A stretch of 64,000 nucleotides of DNA, from NCBI GenBank assembly GCA_008682415.1, contig VANK01000001.1:1116001-1180000 (forward strand), read 5' to 3'. This document shows positions 53,508-62,961 of the stretch, piece by piece. The notes under the pieces are model-generated. The model was given only the letters and a program-made list of their open reading frames with translations, was not told the DNA's origin and ran no database searches. Origin of the DNA: Acidobacteria bacterium AB60 (GTDB lineage: Bacteria > Acidobacteriota > Terriglobia > Terriglobales > Acidobacteriaceae). Made by a program: the position numbers and the translations under genes. Positions within the stretch are counted from its first letter, which is position 1, and the number at the start of each line of letters is the position of its first letter.

Positions 53508-53660
53508 TTATTCTGGTGCGCGACCCAGGCCGCGGCTCGTTTCCGTAACCGGAAAGCGCGGGCAACGTGTTCTGCAAACGCATCGGCGTGGGTATGATCA
53601 CGATGGCCGTTGTGCCCTTCCAGCCAAATCCAGCGGATCTCGCGCTGCGCATTGAGTAGG
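53508..53660 (-). pseudogene. Possible RNase H-like fragment
   Basis: A frame ending at 53508 reads EIRWIWLEGHNGHRDHTHAD and AFAEHVARAFRLRKR. The W-x-W-x-x-GH-x-GH-x-x-H-x-x-AD pattern recalls the last motif of RNase HI. No N-terminal part with the other acidic residues was found. It may be a relic of the phage-type region that gave the Gp157 gene. Confidence 0.35.
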
Positions 53661-53931
53661 TGAGTTCAGTCCAAAGCTGCCGGTGCTGGATGTGGCAGCC
53701 TCGCCGGTTCCCCCAGCCATCCCGCTCCCATTTGAAGATAAATCTGCTCACCAAGCTGCTGCTCCTGCTTCGCACTGGCACTATCGGCCTCCCTGATCCT
53801 GGCATGGCACGCCACGTCTTATGAGCCCATCAAAATTCTGCGAATGGAATAAGTCAGAGGGAGGTTTGGCCATGTCGATATAGCCTGCGCCAGCGGCTTT
53901 CGTCCCGTACTCGCCCTGGTTATTCAACAGG

Positions 53932-54408
53932 CTATTGTTTGTCGTAGACGAGCGGAATGGAGATCGGCTTGCGTTCAGCGTCGGTTCTTTTGGCATTCAT
54001 GGTCATAGTCTTGCCGCCTGCCGAGACCACGAGCCGGCCTCTGACGTGGTATTTGTTCGTGCTGTTCTTCGATTCGTAACTGAAGGTGCTCGCGTTGACG
54101 TGCTTGAGAGAGATGGTGTCGTAGGGGGCACCCTGGCCGGATCCGGATGCGTGGATACCATCAAACGTTGCCGTGTGTGTGGTGTCGATCGCCGGGCCGT
54201 CGGGCCGCCCGCCAGCGTCAGGAGCTTTGACGTCCTCGCCATCGCCTCGCGCATGCTGCTGAGGCTCTTCACGGAAGGTTGGCCTGGAGAATATTCGCGT
54301 TTTTGCCACGTTCAACTTGCAGGAGCCGAGGGAGTTGTCCGAAGCAAGGCGGCGGCTGCCGAGGTGATTGCCAGACTTGCTATAACCAGTGTGAGGAAGC
54401 GTTGCATG
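53932..54408 (-). pseudogene. Small secreted acidobacterial protein, frameshifted
   Basis: A signal peptide in one frame (MQRFLTLVIASLAITSAAA) is followed in a second by DNSLGSCKLNVAKT, in a third by SPGQPSVKSLSSMREAMAR, and back in the first main frame by TATFDGIHASGSGQGAPYDT, VNASTFSYESKNSTNKYHVR and LVVSAGGKTMTMNAKRTDAE. Together these match the 'W/C-KLNVAKS...VVSADGK' secreted proteins common in Acidobacteria. At least three shifts; role of the family unknown. Confidence 0.6.
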
Positions 54409-54676
54409 CGAATACTCCTTATCGTTGGTTCCCCGAATGAAGCCGTTATGACTGAGGATGGCTTTCCAATGAATGGAAGCCGCAGGTGAAAAGCAGTGCC
54501 AATGTAAGCCCGGGTTTTGGGGAGTCAAGTTGAAAGTGGCGTGAGACCACTCCTCGCGAAGAAGCCGGACTTCTGATTAGCCTAGCCGTCAGCGACAGCC
54601 CTCAATCCAGTTATCATTTCAGTGCGACGGCGCAACCGAGTTGGTGCGCCCCTCCAAAGCGAGCATCCAATCTGAC

Positions 54677-55186
54677 ATGTCGAAGGACCTGTTTGAGGAA
54701 CACCTTGAGCTGATCGCTAAGCACGAACAAGAGTTCCTTGATCGACGCACGACCCGAGAACGATTGGGCGACCTGATCGCCGGGGCAGCAGGGAGCCCGA
54801 CCTTCGTCTGCGTACACCTGGCAGCATTTGCGCTGTGGATTGGCCTGAACCTTGCACCTGGCCGCCGCCATTTCGATCCGCCGCCCTTCTCGCTGCTTTC
54901 GACGATCGTGGCGCTCGAAGCGATTCTTTTGGCGAGCTTCATCCTTATGCGCCAGGTGCGGATCGGGCGAAGGTCCGAGGAACGGGAGCACCTGATGCTG
55001 CAGATTGTTCTGCTGACCGAGAAGGAGGTGACTGCGGCGCTGGAGCTGAGCAGACAGATTGCCCGGGCGGCTGGGCTGGGGCATGTGGCGGACAGACCCC
55101 AGGTGCAAGAGCTGAGTCAACACACGCCGATCGATGACGTGGCACAAACCATTCGGGAGAAGCTGGCCGGAGAGTCGTCTCTGTGA
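54677..55186 (+). CDS. DUF1003 membrane protein
   Basis: The product has 169 residues from ATG 54677 (a GTG 12 codons upstream is also in frame). The family pattern is clear: EEHLELIAKHEQEFLDRRTT, two membrane helices (FVCVHLAAFALWIGLNLAPG, FSLLSTIVALEAILLASFIL), then MRQVRIGRRSEEREHLMLQI and a cytoplasmic helical tail. The FDPPPFSLLSTIVALEAI loop is the hallmark. Function of the family is unknown. Confidence 0.85.
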   Translation: MSKDLFEEHLELIAKHEQEFLDRRTTRERLGDLIAGAAGSPTFVCVHLAAFALWIGLNLAPGRRHFDPPPFSLLSTIVALEAILLASFILMRQVRIGRRSEEREHLMLQIVLLTEKEVTAALELSRQIARAAGLGHVADRPQVQELSQHTPIDDVAQTIREKLAGESSL

Positions 55187-55546
55187 CTAAGGCGCTCCAG
55201 TCTACCGATCCCCACCTCCGTGCTGCCGACGTCCTTCGCGGATGGAGACCAGAACAGGGCATCGATCCCCTCATCATGATCAACCCGAGGTGCCGGTCCA
55301 GCGCGATTACGAGGCAGATGGTGCCTATTCTGATATCAGAGGGGGAAGAGTCTGGCAGGTGGTTCGACAGTTCCGCGCCGCCGGAGTATCTGCTGAAGTC
55401 CTGGCTCGCTTGGAGACCTGGGGCACTGCGTATATGGATCGCGCCGCACGCCTTCAGTACCATTGATGACCAGTTCCGTTGACATCAGGAACTGTTCGAG
55501 CTCGCGCCGCATCTTAAGCCCATTGGTGATTGCAGAGGAGAAAAGG

Positions 55547-56341
55547 ATGGATCTGAAGCTTACGGGGAAAGCAGCGCTCGTCACCGGATCCACGGCCGGG
55601 ATCGGCCTGGCTATCGCACATTCGCTTGCCCGTGAAGGCGCGAGAGTGTGGATCAACGGCCGCAGTTCAGAAAGAATCGAGAACGCCTCGCGGATCATTC
55701 GTGAGACCGTCCCCGGAGCACAGGTGGAAGGAATCGTCGCTGACTTTGCTTCGAGTGATGGGGCACGGCACGTCATCGAGAATCTCGACCGAGTGGATAT
55801 TCTCGTGAACAACGTCGGCATCTTTGAACCTAAGCCATTCCCGGATATCACAGACGAGGAATGGCTTCGATTTTTTGAAGTGAACGTCATGAGCGGGGTG
55901 CGCCTGTCTCGACACTACTTACAAGGCATGCTGCAGAGGAATTGGGGGAGGATCATATTTATCTCCAGCGAATCGGCGATTCAAATCCCCGGGGAGATGG
56001 TGCACTACGGTATGACGAAGACGGCCCAGATCGCAATTGCGCGTGGGATTGCGGAGACAGTCGCGGGAACCGGAGTGACCGTCAACAGCGTTCTTCCTGG
56101 GCCGACCGAGTCCGAGGGCGTCGCGGGATTTGTTGAGAGCCTAGCTGCACAGCAAAACAAGTCGAGACAGGCTGTTGAGCGGGACTTCTTTGAACACGCT
56201 CGGCCAACGTCTCTCTTGAAGCGTTTTGCGACTACCGAAGAAGTGGCAGCGATGGTGGTCTATGTCGCCGGAGAACCTTCTTCGGCCACAAATGGCACTG
56301 CGTTAAGAGTCGATGGAGGTGTGGTCCGGGCCATTTTCTGA
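55547..56341 (+). CDS. Short-chain dehydrogenase/reductase
   Basis: The product has 264 residues from ATG 55547 with GAGGAG upstream. It has the cofactor-binding TGSTAGIGLAIA, the NNVG motif (VDILVNNVGIF), the catalytic Ser (IIFISSESA) and Tyr-x3-Lys (YGMTKT), and a closing FATTEEVAAMVVYVAGEPSS with DGG. The Arg in INGRSSERIE suggests NADP preference. Substrate unknown. It stands alone on the plus strand. Confidence 0.92.
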   Translation: MDLKLTGKAALVTGSTAGIGLAIAHSLAREGARVWINGRSSERIENASRIIRETVPGAQVEGIVADFASSDGARHVIENLDRVDILVNNVGIFEPKPFPDITDEEWLRFFEVNVMSGVRLSRHYLQGMLQRNWGRIIFISSESAIQIPGEMVHYGMTKTAQIAIARGIAETVAGTGVTVNSVLPGPTESEGVAGFVESLAAQQNKSRQAVERDFFEHARPTSLLKRFATTEEVAAMVVYVAGEPSSATNGTALRVDGGVVRAIF

Positions 56342-57115
56342 TCTGTTGATCGCCGCTCTTCCTGAGCGGTCGGGGGATGCTGGATCCTTTCGACGCAGGT
56401 AGATTCGATCGCTCTCTTTCTAAGGTCGGCAACTCAGACCTTTGACGAGTCTTCGCCTCAGAGTTGCCGGTGACCGGCTTGCAAAGCCATGATGAAGGCT
56501 CGCCGAGCGGAAAAGAACTCAGCTTGCCGTTTGGCGGACCGGCGGAACGCAACGTGGAATCGAACTATTGTGGCCAAGAATCGTCCTCCGGTAATCAGAG
56601 ACGGATGCAGGAACTATACGATGGACCTTGGCGCACGAAACCTTCAAAATTGGAACATTTCGCCGGACAATCGGAAGAGAAGTTGAAAAAGCCCGTCCCC
56701 AAGATGCTCCAAACACTGAGGTCCGACCAGATGATCGACCATGAGGCCGTTACGATGGTCCATACGATTCCAATAGAGGTTAAAGTGCGGTGCTCAACAC
56801 CGCTGAGTGATTGCGATTCCGAAACGCGCGCCGCCCATACTGGGACCAAAAGCAATTCAACGGCAGAGCCGCAGAGGAAACTGCGGCGGGTCGGTGTCGG
56901 AGGCCAACTGGTCATTGTCCAGTCAGTGTAAGCAAGGAAGAGACAAGACAGAGGTCTGGCTGAACACAGGATGGCCCGGCCTACAACTGATTCGCTTGAT
57001 GACGGTGCCCCCGGTCCTCGCCTTTGGGACCGGCGAGGGAATCCACACCGACTTGTTCCATGATCGAGCCGTCCGATACCGCCAACAAGCTAATGCGTGT
57101 TTCCCAAGCATGACG
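56342..57115. other. Intergenic, no gene called
   Basis: An open frame at 56464-56931 (155 codons) has no family resemblance, no ribosome site and low-complexity composition, and I do not call it. Confidence 0.4.
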
Positions 57116-57766
57116 TCATGCCTCCCGCTCCGCAGGAGTTCCGATCAAGAGTATGGCCACGATGAGGACCCAGCACAGGACCAAGCATGGAGCCGTTGCC
57201 GTCGTGCCCCATCCGACCGCACTGTAAAACCGAGCCGCGTCCGAACCGAAGAACATGGCTGGAACGAACGCGAGATTGACCAGTGCGATCATCCAGGCTA
57301 ACCAGCCCAGCCAGGTTGGCATGAGGCGTCCACGCAAGATTGCGAAGCCCGAGGCGGATAGAAACAAGGTGGTCATGAGCCGGCCAATCGACCCAAACAT
57401 GAGAAATTGTCCGGGGGCGAGGGCACCCTCCACCGTCGGGTCGATTGGGACCTTAGAAGCGATTGCGGTTCCAGCTTCCATCGATTGGGCCACGAAGCTG
57501 AAGGTCAGCCACATCAACCCGGAGACCAGCGCAACCGTAGAGGCCCAGTCCATCTCCAGGCTTGGCTGGCGAAGGATCAGCCGGAAGCCGCCCAGAAAAA
57601 CAACTAAAAGCGCGCTGCCGGTGATACTCACCATCACCCGCATGAGGATGTCCCATCGCGGAGGCGCTCCGTCGTACATGAAATACAACGGTAACTGGGC
57701 TAACGAGATGAGGGTGGCAAGCACTCCGAAGATGCCCGTGTTGCGCCGTAAGCTGAGTTCAGTCAC
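57116..57766 (-). CDS. Multi-pass membrane protein (DUF4386-like)
   Basis: The product has 216 residues and six predicted helices (TGIFGVLATLISLAQLPLYF, VSITGSALLVVFLGGFRLIL, VALVSGLMWLTFSFVAQSM, MFGSIGRLMTTLFLSASGFA, TWLGWLAWMIALVNLAFVPA, TATAPCLVLCWVLIVAILLI). Length and helix spacing fit DUF4386-type proteins of unknown function, a tentative call. A piece of a related gene lies at 58120-58191. Confidence 0.65.
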   Translation of the reverse strand: MTELSLRRNTGIFGVLATLISLAQLPLYFMYDGAPPRWDILMRVMVSITGSALLVVFLGGFRLILRQPSLEMDWASTVALVSGLMWLTFSFVAQSMEAGTAIASKVPIDPTVEGALAPGQFLMFGSIGRLMTTLFLSASGFAILRGRLMPTWLGWLAWMIALVNLAFVPAMFFGSDAARFYSAVGWGTTATAPCLVLCWVLIVAILLIGTPAEREA

Positions 57767-58119
57767 GGATTCCTTTCCTTTTCCAGGGTCACCTCCTGGC
57801 CAGAGTCGATTTCAGGGTTCGCCCTGGATCTGATTTGCACGACCCGGTCTGGTAAGCTGCAGTGCCGGGGGTCTTTCCTAAACAAATTAGGAGGAGTCTA
57901 ACCCCTCTCTCCTAAGTTGTCAAGGAGAGCAGGAGGGAAGCAAATGAAGAAGCGAGCATCAGCCGCTTCCTGTGCGGTCGAACGGCACCCCAGTACCCCG
58001 AGCCGACTGCTTGGCTATCCAAACGAAGTGGGGAATCGCAACCAGCGGCAACAGTAGTCAGTGATCAGCCGTGCACAGGTTGGGACCGGAAGGAGCAGCC
58101 CGCGCTGCGGTCGGAGGAG
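57767..58119. other. Intergenic with small hairpins
   Basis: Contains TCCTAA-ACAAA-TTAGGA and CTCTCCT-AAGTTGTCA-AGGAGAG in tandem around 57875-57930. They could be operator or attenuator structures for the divergent membrane-protein gene. No gene is seen. Confidence 0.3.
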
Positions 58120-58191
58120 GCATGGAGCAATTGCTGTCGTGGCCCCGCACGACCGACTTGTAAAAACTGAGCCGCGCCGGAGCCGAAGAAC
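58120..58191 (-). repeat. Partial second copy of the membrane-protein gene (about 72 bp)
   Basis: 58120-58191 aligns with 57185-57254 with few gaps and roughly four matches in five bases. The matched part of the intact gene encodes MFFGSDAARFYSAVGWG; the copy is not in an open frame. It is a relic of a tandem paralogue. Confidence 0.55.
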
Positions 58192-58530
58192 AGTCGCGAA
58201 CTAGACAATGTCCTGCAAGTTCCGGGCTGGACGTGCTCTACGAATCACAATCGATTTGCCGGTCTTCTTTGGTTATTACTTGCGACCACAGAGAACGTCT
58301 GCGCATGAGGCCCCTATACGCATAAATAGACTCCAACCCATTCTTCGAAAACTCCTGGGAATGAGTTGTCGCCGACTGTTCCTTATGCCGTGTTCTTACG
58401 GCATTGTCGGCGGCCCGATTAGGAAAGAAGTGGGCGAGTCTGGGTAGAGTCAGCCCTATGCGCAAATCGGCGGAGCAGATACTCTGTTGGTGCGAGCCAG
58501 GGTTCTCTCGCTCTATAAGAGAATGCTCGA

Positions 58531-59394
58531 ATGGTCACCAAGGATGCGACAGCAATCATCGATGCTGACGGTGCCCTAACGGAATTGGGCACGACTGATT
58601 GCGTACCTTGGTGGAGCTTTACGAAAACCGTCCTATCAATTACGACACTTCGCCTCGTCGAAAAGGGCTCATTGTCACTGGATGGCCATCTTCCGGATTT
58701 CCCGTTTAGCTTGCGCCAGTTACTTCGGCACGAAGCAGGATTGCCGGATTACGCGAGAATCGCTCAATACCACGCCGATGTCGCAGCCGGAAAAACGCCA
58801 TGGCCAGTTGAAAGGCTGCTCGCGATCGCAGATGCAAATCGATTGCGGTATGCGCCGGGAGCTGGTTGGGGGTATTCCAATATCGGCTATCTTCGAGTTT
58901 CCCAATTGATCGAACGCGCTTCCGGCAAAGACCTTGCGGAGGCACTCGGAGATCATGTTTTCGGCCCAGCGGGTTTGGCAAGCCCGCGCCTAGCTAAGGA
59001 GCCGGGCGATCTTATCGAAGTGCAGATGGGAAGTACGAGTGGCTATCATCCGGGTTGGGTGTATCACGGACTCGTCGTGGGAACAGTGGCCGATGCCGCC
59101 CGTCTCCTCTGGCTTTTAACCAACAATCGGTTGCTTCAGCCGTCGACGTTTGCGGAAATGATCGATCCGCACTCTTTGCTCAATTTCCGAAGTGCCGCCA
59201 ATCCTGATCCCGCCGACGGGCTAGGCCTAATGCTCAGAGCGAAGAACCCAATCATGCACCCAATTGGTCACACCGGAGAGGGTCCGGACAGCAAGATCGC
59301 TGTCTATGCGAAGAACCGAAAAATTGCTGCCCTCTGGACTTCACTTCCTTCAATGTTTGATGCCGAAGCAGGTGCATTTGATTTGCTGGCCTGA
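58531..59394 (+). CDS. Cytoplasmic-type serine hydrolase, beta-lactamase fold
   Basis: The product has 287 residues, shorter than the other three in the window and without a signal peptide. SxxK is SFTK (WWSFTKTVLS), YxN is YSN (WGYSNIGYLRVSQLI), and a late HTG (PIGHTGEGPDS) stands for KTG. The C-terminal lipocalin-like domain is absent. A TTG or upstream start cannot be excluded, but the sequence before SFTK is already short. It ends 21 bp before the IS110 remnant. Confidence 0.8.
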   Translation: MVTKDATAIIDADGALTELGTTDCVPWWSFTKTVLSITTLRLVEKGSLSLDGHLPDFPFSLRQLLRHEAGLPDYARIAQYHADVAAGKTPWPVERLLAIADANRLRYAPGAGWGYSNIGYLRVSQLIERASGKDLAEALGDHVFGPAGLASPRLAKEPGDLIEVQMGSTSGYHPGWVYHGLVVGTVADAARLLWLLTNNRLLQPSTFAEMIDPHSLLNFRSAANPDPADGLGLMLRAKNPIMHPIGHTGEGPDSKIAVYAKNRKIAALWTSLPSMFDAEAGAFDLLA

Positions 59395-59415
59395 AGCTCG
59401 GCACTTTAACGCGCT

Positions 59416-60294
59416 ATGGAATCGACGATCTTCACGGGATGGATCTACGATTTCCTGCTTCCACACGCGGAGAAGGTCAAGGTTGCACACCCGCTGATGC
59501 TCCGCGCCATTGCTGCTGCCAAGAAGAAGAACGACAAGATCGATGCCGGCAAGATCGCCGATTGCCTTCGATGCGACTTCTGCCCGAGTGCCACATGGTT
59601 GCGACTGAGATACGTGACCGGCGGCGGGTGCTGCGCTATCGCAACCTGGTGGTGAAGCAGATGGTGCAGATGAAGAACCGCATGTCGGGTCTTCTGATGG
59701 AGACCGGGGTGACCTACAACAAGCAGCGGCTACACAAGGTGGGTTACTTCGGCGAGATGATGTCCACCAACGCAGATATCAGTGATGCTGTGCGGCCGCT
59801 GCTGAACCTGACCCGCGGGATGATGCGGCGTTCCGGGAAGCTGGAGTATGACCTGGTCAGTTCGCTGGAACGCGACCCGCTGTTGCGCGAGCAGCTGCGG
59901 CGGCTGCGAACGGTCCCGGGAGTGGGCTCGATCACTGCGCTCACCTGGGCTTTGGAGATCGGCGATTACACGCGGTTCGCTTCCAACAAGCAAGCGATCA
60001 GCTATTGCGGGTTGTGCGCCGATGAGAGAAGTTCGGCCGACAAGATGATGCGGATGCCGCTGTCGAAGCAGCGCCAACAAGCATATTCAGAAAGTGCTGG
60101 TGGAGGCGGCCAAGCTGGCGCCGAGGGAGTCACCCGAACTTGCGATGGTGCGAGCGCGCGAACTGGAGCGCGGAAATGCCAATCGGGCCACGCTGGCGGT
60201 GGCAAGGAAGATCGTCGGTTACATGTTGGCGGTGGAGCGCCGGCAGCAGGACTTCGTGCCTGCCGGAGAATTTATGCCGACCCCAGCAGCGTAA
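59416..60294 (+). mobile_element. IS110-family transposase remnant
   Basis: Three frames give successive parts of an IS110 transposase. The first is HAEKVKVAHPLMLRAIAAAK with KKNDKIDAGKIADCLRCDF. The second is PECHMVATEIRDRRRVLRYR, then LVSSLERDPLLREQLRRLRT, VPGVGSITALTWALEIGDYT and YCGLCADERSSADK from the Tnp20 domain. The third is KVLVEAAKLAPRESPELAMV to GEFMPTPAA. The N-terminal DEDD start (the first catalytic Asp) is missing and there are at least two shifts. No clear ends were found, as expected for IS110. Confidence 0.85.
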
Positions 60295-60638
60295 AAACTT
60301 TTTCTGATAAGGAAAAACAAAAACATCGGGATCTATCAAAGCGCAGCTGCCAGGTCTCGCTCGTTGGCGACTGGGCGAAGGAGTTCCGGCTCCGGAGGCT
60401 CTCTCCGAATTGTTTCGAGACTGGCAGAGATCACCCACTCAATCATCTGCGAAGGCTCTCCGGAGTTGGAGGCAGCAAATGGATGGCCGGTCCTGCTGGA
60501 AGGCAGGGGCCACCCGCCGTGAGGCACTCGTGCGCAGAAGACGATCCCGATCCGCGCAACGCGCGCTCTCCCGAGCGCGCCCTGAGAACTTGCGTTTTCT
60601 CTTGACAGAAGACTTACATGGACGTCGCCAACTCGTCC
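60295..60638. other. Intergenic, no gene seen
   Basis: Nothing recognisable downstream of the transposase remnant. Confidence 0.4.
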
Positions 60639-60968
60639 CTATGACGTTTGTTCGCGTCTTTGCCGCTTCGCAAAGCACAAGGTTGATCCGAGGACCGACA
60701 GGACGCACACCACTGCGCATACGGCAAGAAATGCAATGCGAGTACGCCAATCAATAGGAGCGACCAGACATGCGCCTACCGCAGCGGGAATCGTGAGCAG
60801 AGCAATCGCGGCCAATAGCCATCCGGCTATCGCAAGCGAGACGGATCGAGAGTCGGGTCGGGTGCTCATGTGCCGGATACCCAAGAGAATACCGCACTTC
60901 GAGTGTGCCACCTTAGGCTGCGGGCGGATTGTCGTAAACTCGGAAATACCAATAGTGCGAATCTCCAT
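60639..60968 (-). CDS. Small two-helix membrane protein
   Basis: The product has 109 residues. AGGAGG lies 6 bases before ATG 60968, which supports this start over an internal ATG at 60869. Two helices (SLAIAGWLLAAIALLTIPAA, IAFLAVCAVVCVLSVLGSTL) come after a 45-residue N-terminal part; the C-terminus is basic (CFAKRQRREQTS). No family is recognised. Confidence 0.55.
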   Translation of the reverse strand: MEIRTIGISEFTTIRPQPKVAHSKCGILLGIRHMSTRPDSRSVSLAIAGWLLAAIALLTIPAAVGACLVAPIDWRTRIAFLAVCAVVCVLSVLGSTLCFAKRQRREQTS

Positions 60969-61075
60969 GGTGCGCCTCCTGTGTTCATCTCTACACCCTC
61001 GCGGGTTTTAGGCGGCGGACCATGTCAGAAATTACTGTTCGGTTAACAGTCTGCATTTATGTTGCGGCAGCCGCC

Positions 61076-61374
61076 TCAAGATGGCAGCCAATTCTCAAAC
61101 GTCAGACCGCGAACTGGAACGAACTCCCGGGTGTTATCGGTGACCAAGATGTGGCCAAGAGAAAGCGCATGGGCCGCGATCAAGAGGTCGTTGGACCCGT
61201 CGAACTGGAAGGGAGGGAAAACCCTCTTTTCAGCTTCATAGCGAGCTCCGAGGCCACAATGATCGAAGTCGCAACCTGGGACTTTCCCACTTTACGAATC
61301 TGTGCTGCCACCCGCCCCTGCGGCCTGCGTACCAAATCCGAGACGATATTGGTGTGGAGCAGATAACGTCTCAT
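61076..61374 (-). pseudogene. vapC: VapC PIN-domain toxin, frameshifted and internally deleted
   Basis: It starts MRRYLLHTNIVSDLVRRPQG, the PIN fold with the first Asp replaced by His (usual LLDTNIVSDL). It then continues QVATSIIVASEL, after which the frame is lost. Another frame resumes DGSNDLLIAAHALSLGHILV, TDNTREFVPVRGLTFENWL to the stop at 61076. The whole is about 99 codons against the usual 130, so a middle stretch is deleted too. A nuclease toxin in this state should be inactive. Its ATG overlaps the antitoxin stop. Confidence 0.8.
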
Positions 61375-61616
61375 AGATCGACGGGATTGGGGGGAGTATC
61401 GACGATTTCCGGAAACCGCTCGTTAAGCGGTGGAAGCGTTTGAAGTAGGGCTAGCAGAGACTTGGGAGGTGCCGGTTCGATGATCAGCTTCCCTTCTTTA
61501 CGCATGACTGCATCTTCGCCCGGAAGCTCGATTTCGCGGGGAATCCGCACTGCCTGGTTTCGATCGTTCTTGAACAGTTTCACATGTCGCGCGAGTATTG
61601 CTGAGCGTCTAGACAT
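61371..61616 (-). CDS. vapB: VapB-type antitoxin
   Basis: The product has 81 residues from ATG 61616. AbrB-type SpoVT swapped-hairpin domain: HVKLFKNDRNQAVRIPREIE, LPGEDAVMRKEGKLIIEP. The C-terminal toxin-binding tail is LLALLQTLPPLNERFPEI. It overlaps the toxin start by 4 bp (ATGA), as usual for vapBC. A later GTG start at HVKLF is also possible. It should bind its own promoter; with its toxin broken it is an orphan repressor. Confidence 0.85.
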   Translation of the reverse strand: MSRRSAILARHVKLFKNDRNQAVRIPREIELPGEDAVMRKEGKLIIEPAPPKSLLALLQTLPPLNERFPEIVDTPPNPVDL

Positions 61617-61749
61617 ATGTCCGAGCGTGTGCCTGATTGATTTTTTCGTCAAATTGAGAGAACCCACAGTTCCTGTGCTGCGTAAATCGTCGATTCAAGG
61701 TTCTTTGTGTCCCTGCCGCTCGATTCTAAACAAGCCTCTACAGTCGCGG

Positions 61750-62961
61750 TCATGCAGCCTGGATAGGGACGACTTCCCCGAATGGCGCCTCGCGCCGCCC
61801 GGTCGAAGCCCACAGGACCGGGTAAGACGGCGCGGAAGACGGGAAGGAACCGTAGAGATCGGTCAGGAAGACCATCGTCTGCGGCCGGATGCCTCGTTCA
61901 TCGAGCCACTCGAAGCAGGGCTCAAACGCCGTCCCTCCTCCGCCTATCGGATGGAGGGCAATGCGCTGACCGGCTTCGTAGGTCTCCACATTGTGAACCG
62001 CCGCGTCGAAGTAGAGGACGTAGACACGTGCCGGCCGCTGGCCTTCGAGGATCGAACGTGCCTCAGCTTCGAAAAGGCGTAACTGGCGCGCACTGATGGA
62101 GCCGGAGCAATCGACCGCAATGGCAACCTCACCGACACCCTCACGGACCACTCCCGGCAGATAGAGGCCTGTCCAGAGATGGCGCCGGTTTGGGCGCATC
62201 CAGCTGTAATCGGCCGCGATGGTCTCTGACCATAGACGGCGCAGCAGTTCCCGCCAATCGACGGCGGCCTCCGCCGCGCCTTCCATGGTCCGATCAACCC
62301 CCGAGGGCAACTTCCCGGCTTGGCGAGCGACCGTCATTGCCTGGTTGACAGCGACATCCCACGCTCGCGCCTGTTCCTCCACAGATGGAGAATCTTTCCC
62401 GCCCTCGGGCCCGTCGAGGACTTGCCCAATCCCTCCCTCCGTCTCAGGGGCGCCACGGTCTGCGGATTCGCCGGTACCGGGATCTGCGCTTGTGCCACCC
62501 CCGGCCAAACCGCTCTGATCATTGCCGTTCTTGTCCTCTCCCGGATCCGATTCCGATTCAAGCAGGTTGTAGATTTGTTCCGCGCTCATGCCGCGGAACC
62601 TGTTCTCCATCAGGACACCGTCCGGGAGCTTGAGGCCAGCGTCGATCAGCAGCGGATTGATGGCATAGTCGCAGGCGATGTTCCACCGCTTCGGCTCGCG
62701 GCCCGAACGCCGCAGATGGTGGTGCAGGGCTGGATGCATGACCTCATGGGCAAGCGTCCCCGCGAGCGTGGCCGCATTGAGTGTCTCGACAAACTCCGGG
62801 TTCCAGAGAAGCGAGACACCGTCGGTGGCCATGGTCTTGACGGCGAAACTCGGCCGGTCCTTAAGACGGAAAAGCAGCGAGCCGAAGAAGGGATGATCGA
62901 GGACCAACGCCGTGCGTGCCTTCTGGATGCGAAGCGAAGCTGATATTTCGTCGCTTTTCAT
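61750..62961 (-). CDS. VWA-like / putative metallopeptidase protein (DUF2201 type)
   Basis: The product has 403 residues. An N-terminal zinc-peptidase-like region carries HEVMHPALHHHLRR and RWNIACDYAINPLL. It is followed by a Gly/Glu-rich linker at about 135-200 and a C-terminal VWA-like domain with a MIDAS-type DCSGSIS and a later TDLYGSFP. This two-part layout is known for DUF2201 proteins, which work with a MoxR-type AAA ATPase, probably as a chaperone-like complex. Starts with ATG overlapping the upstream gene by 4 bp. The ATPase itself, if present, is beyond the window. Confidence 0.85.
   Translation of the reverse strand: MKSDEISASLRIQKARTALVLDHPFFGSLLFRLKDRPSFAVKTMATDGVSLLWNPEFVETLNAATLAGTLAHEVMHPALHHHLRRSGREPKRWNIACDYAINPLLIDAGLKLPDGVLMENRFRGMSAEQIYNLLESESDPGEDKNGNDQSGLAGGGTSADPGTGESADRGAPETEGGIGQVLDGPEGGKDSPSVEEQARAWDVAVNQAMTVARQAGKLPSGVDRTMEGAAEAAVDWRELLRRLWSETIAADYSWMRPNRRHLWTGLYLPGVVREGVGEVAIAVDCSGSISARQLRLFEAEARSILEGQRPARVYVLYFDAAVHNVETYEAGQRIALHPIGGGGTAFEPCFEWLDERGIRPQTMVFLTDLYGSFPSSAPSYPVLWASTGRREAPFGEVVPIQAA

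Noticed and set aside
55183-55482. 99-codon frame overlapping the DUF1003 stop with GTGA
   Set aside because: The overlap looks like coupling, but the protein has no recognisable pattern and runs into the SDR leader.
56464-56931. 155-codon plus-strand open frame
   Set aside because: No family resemblance, no ribosome-binding site, and composition like non-coding sequence.
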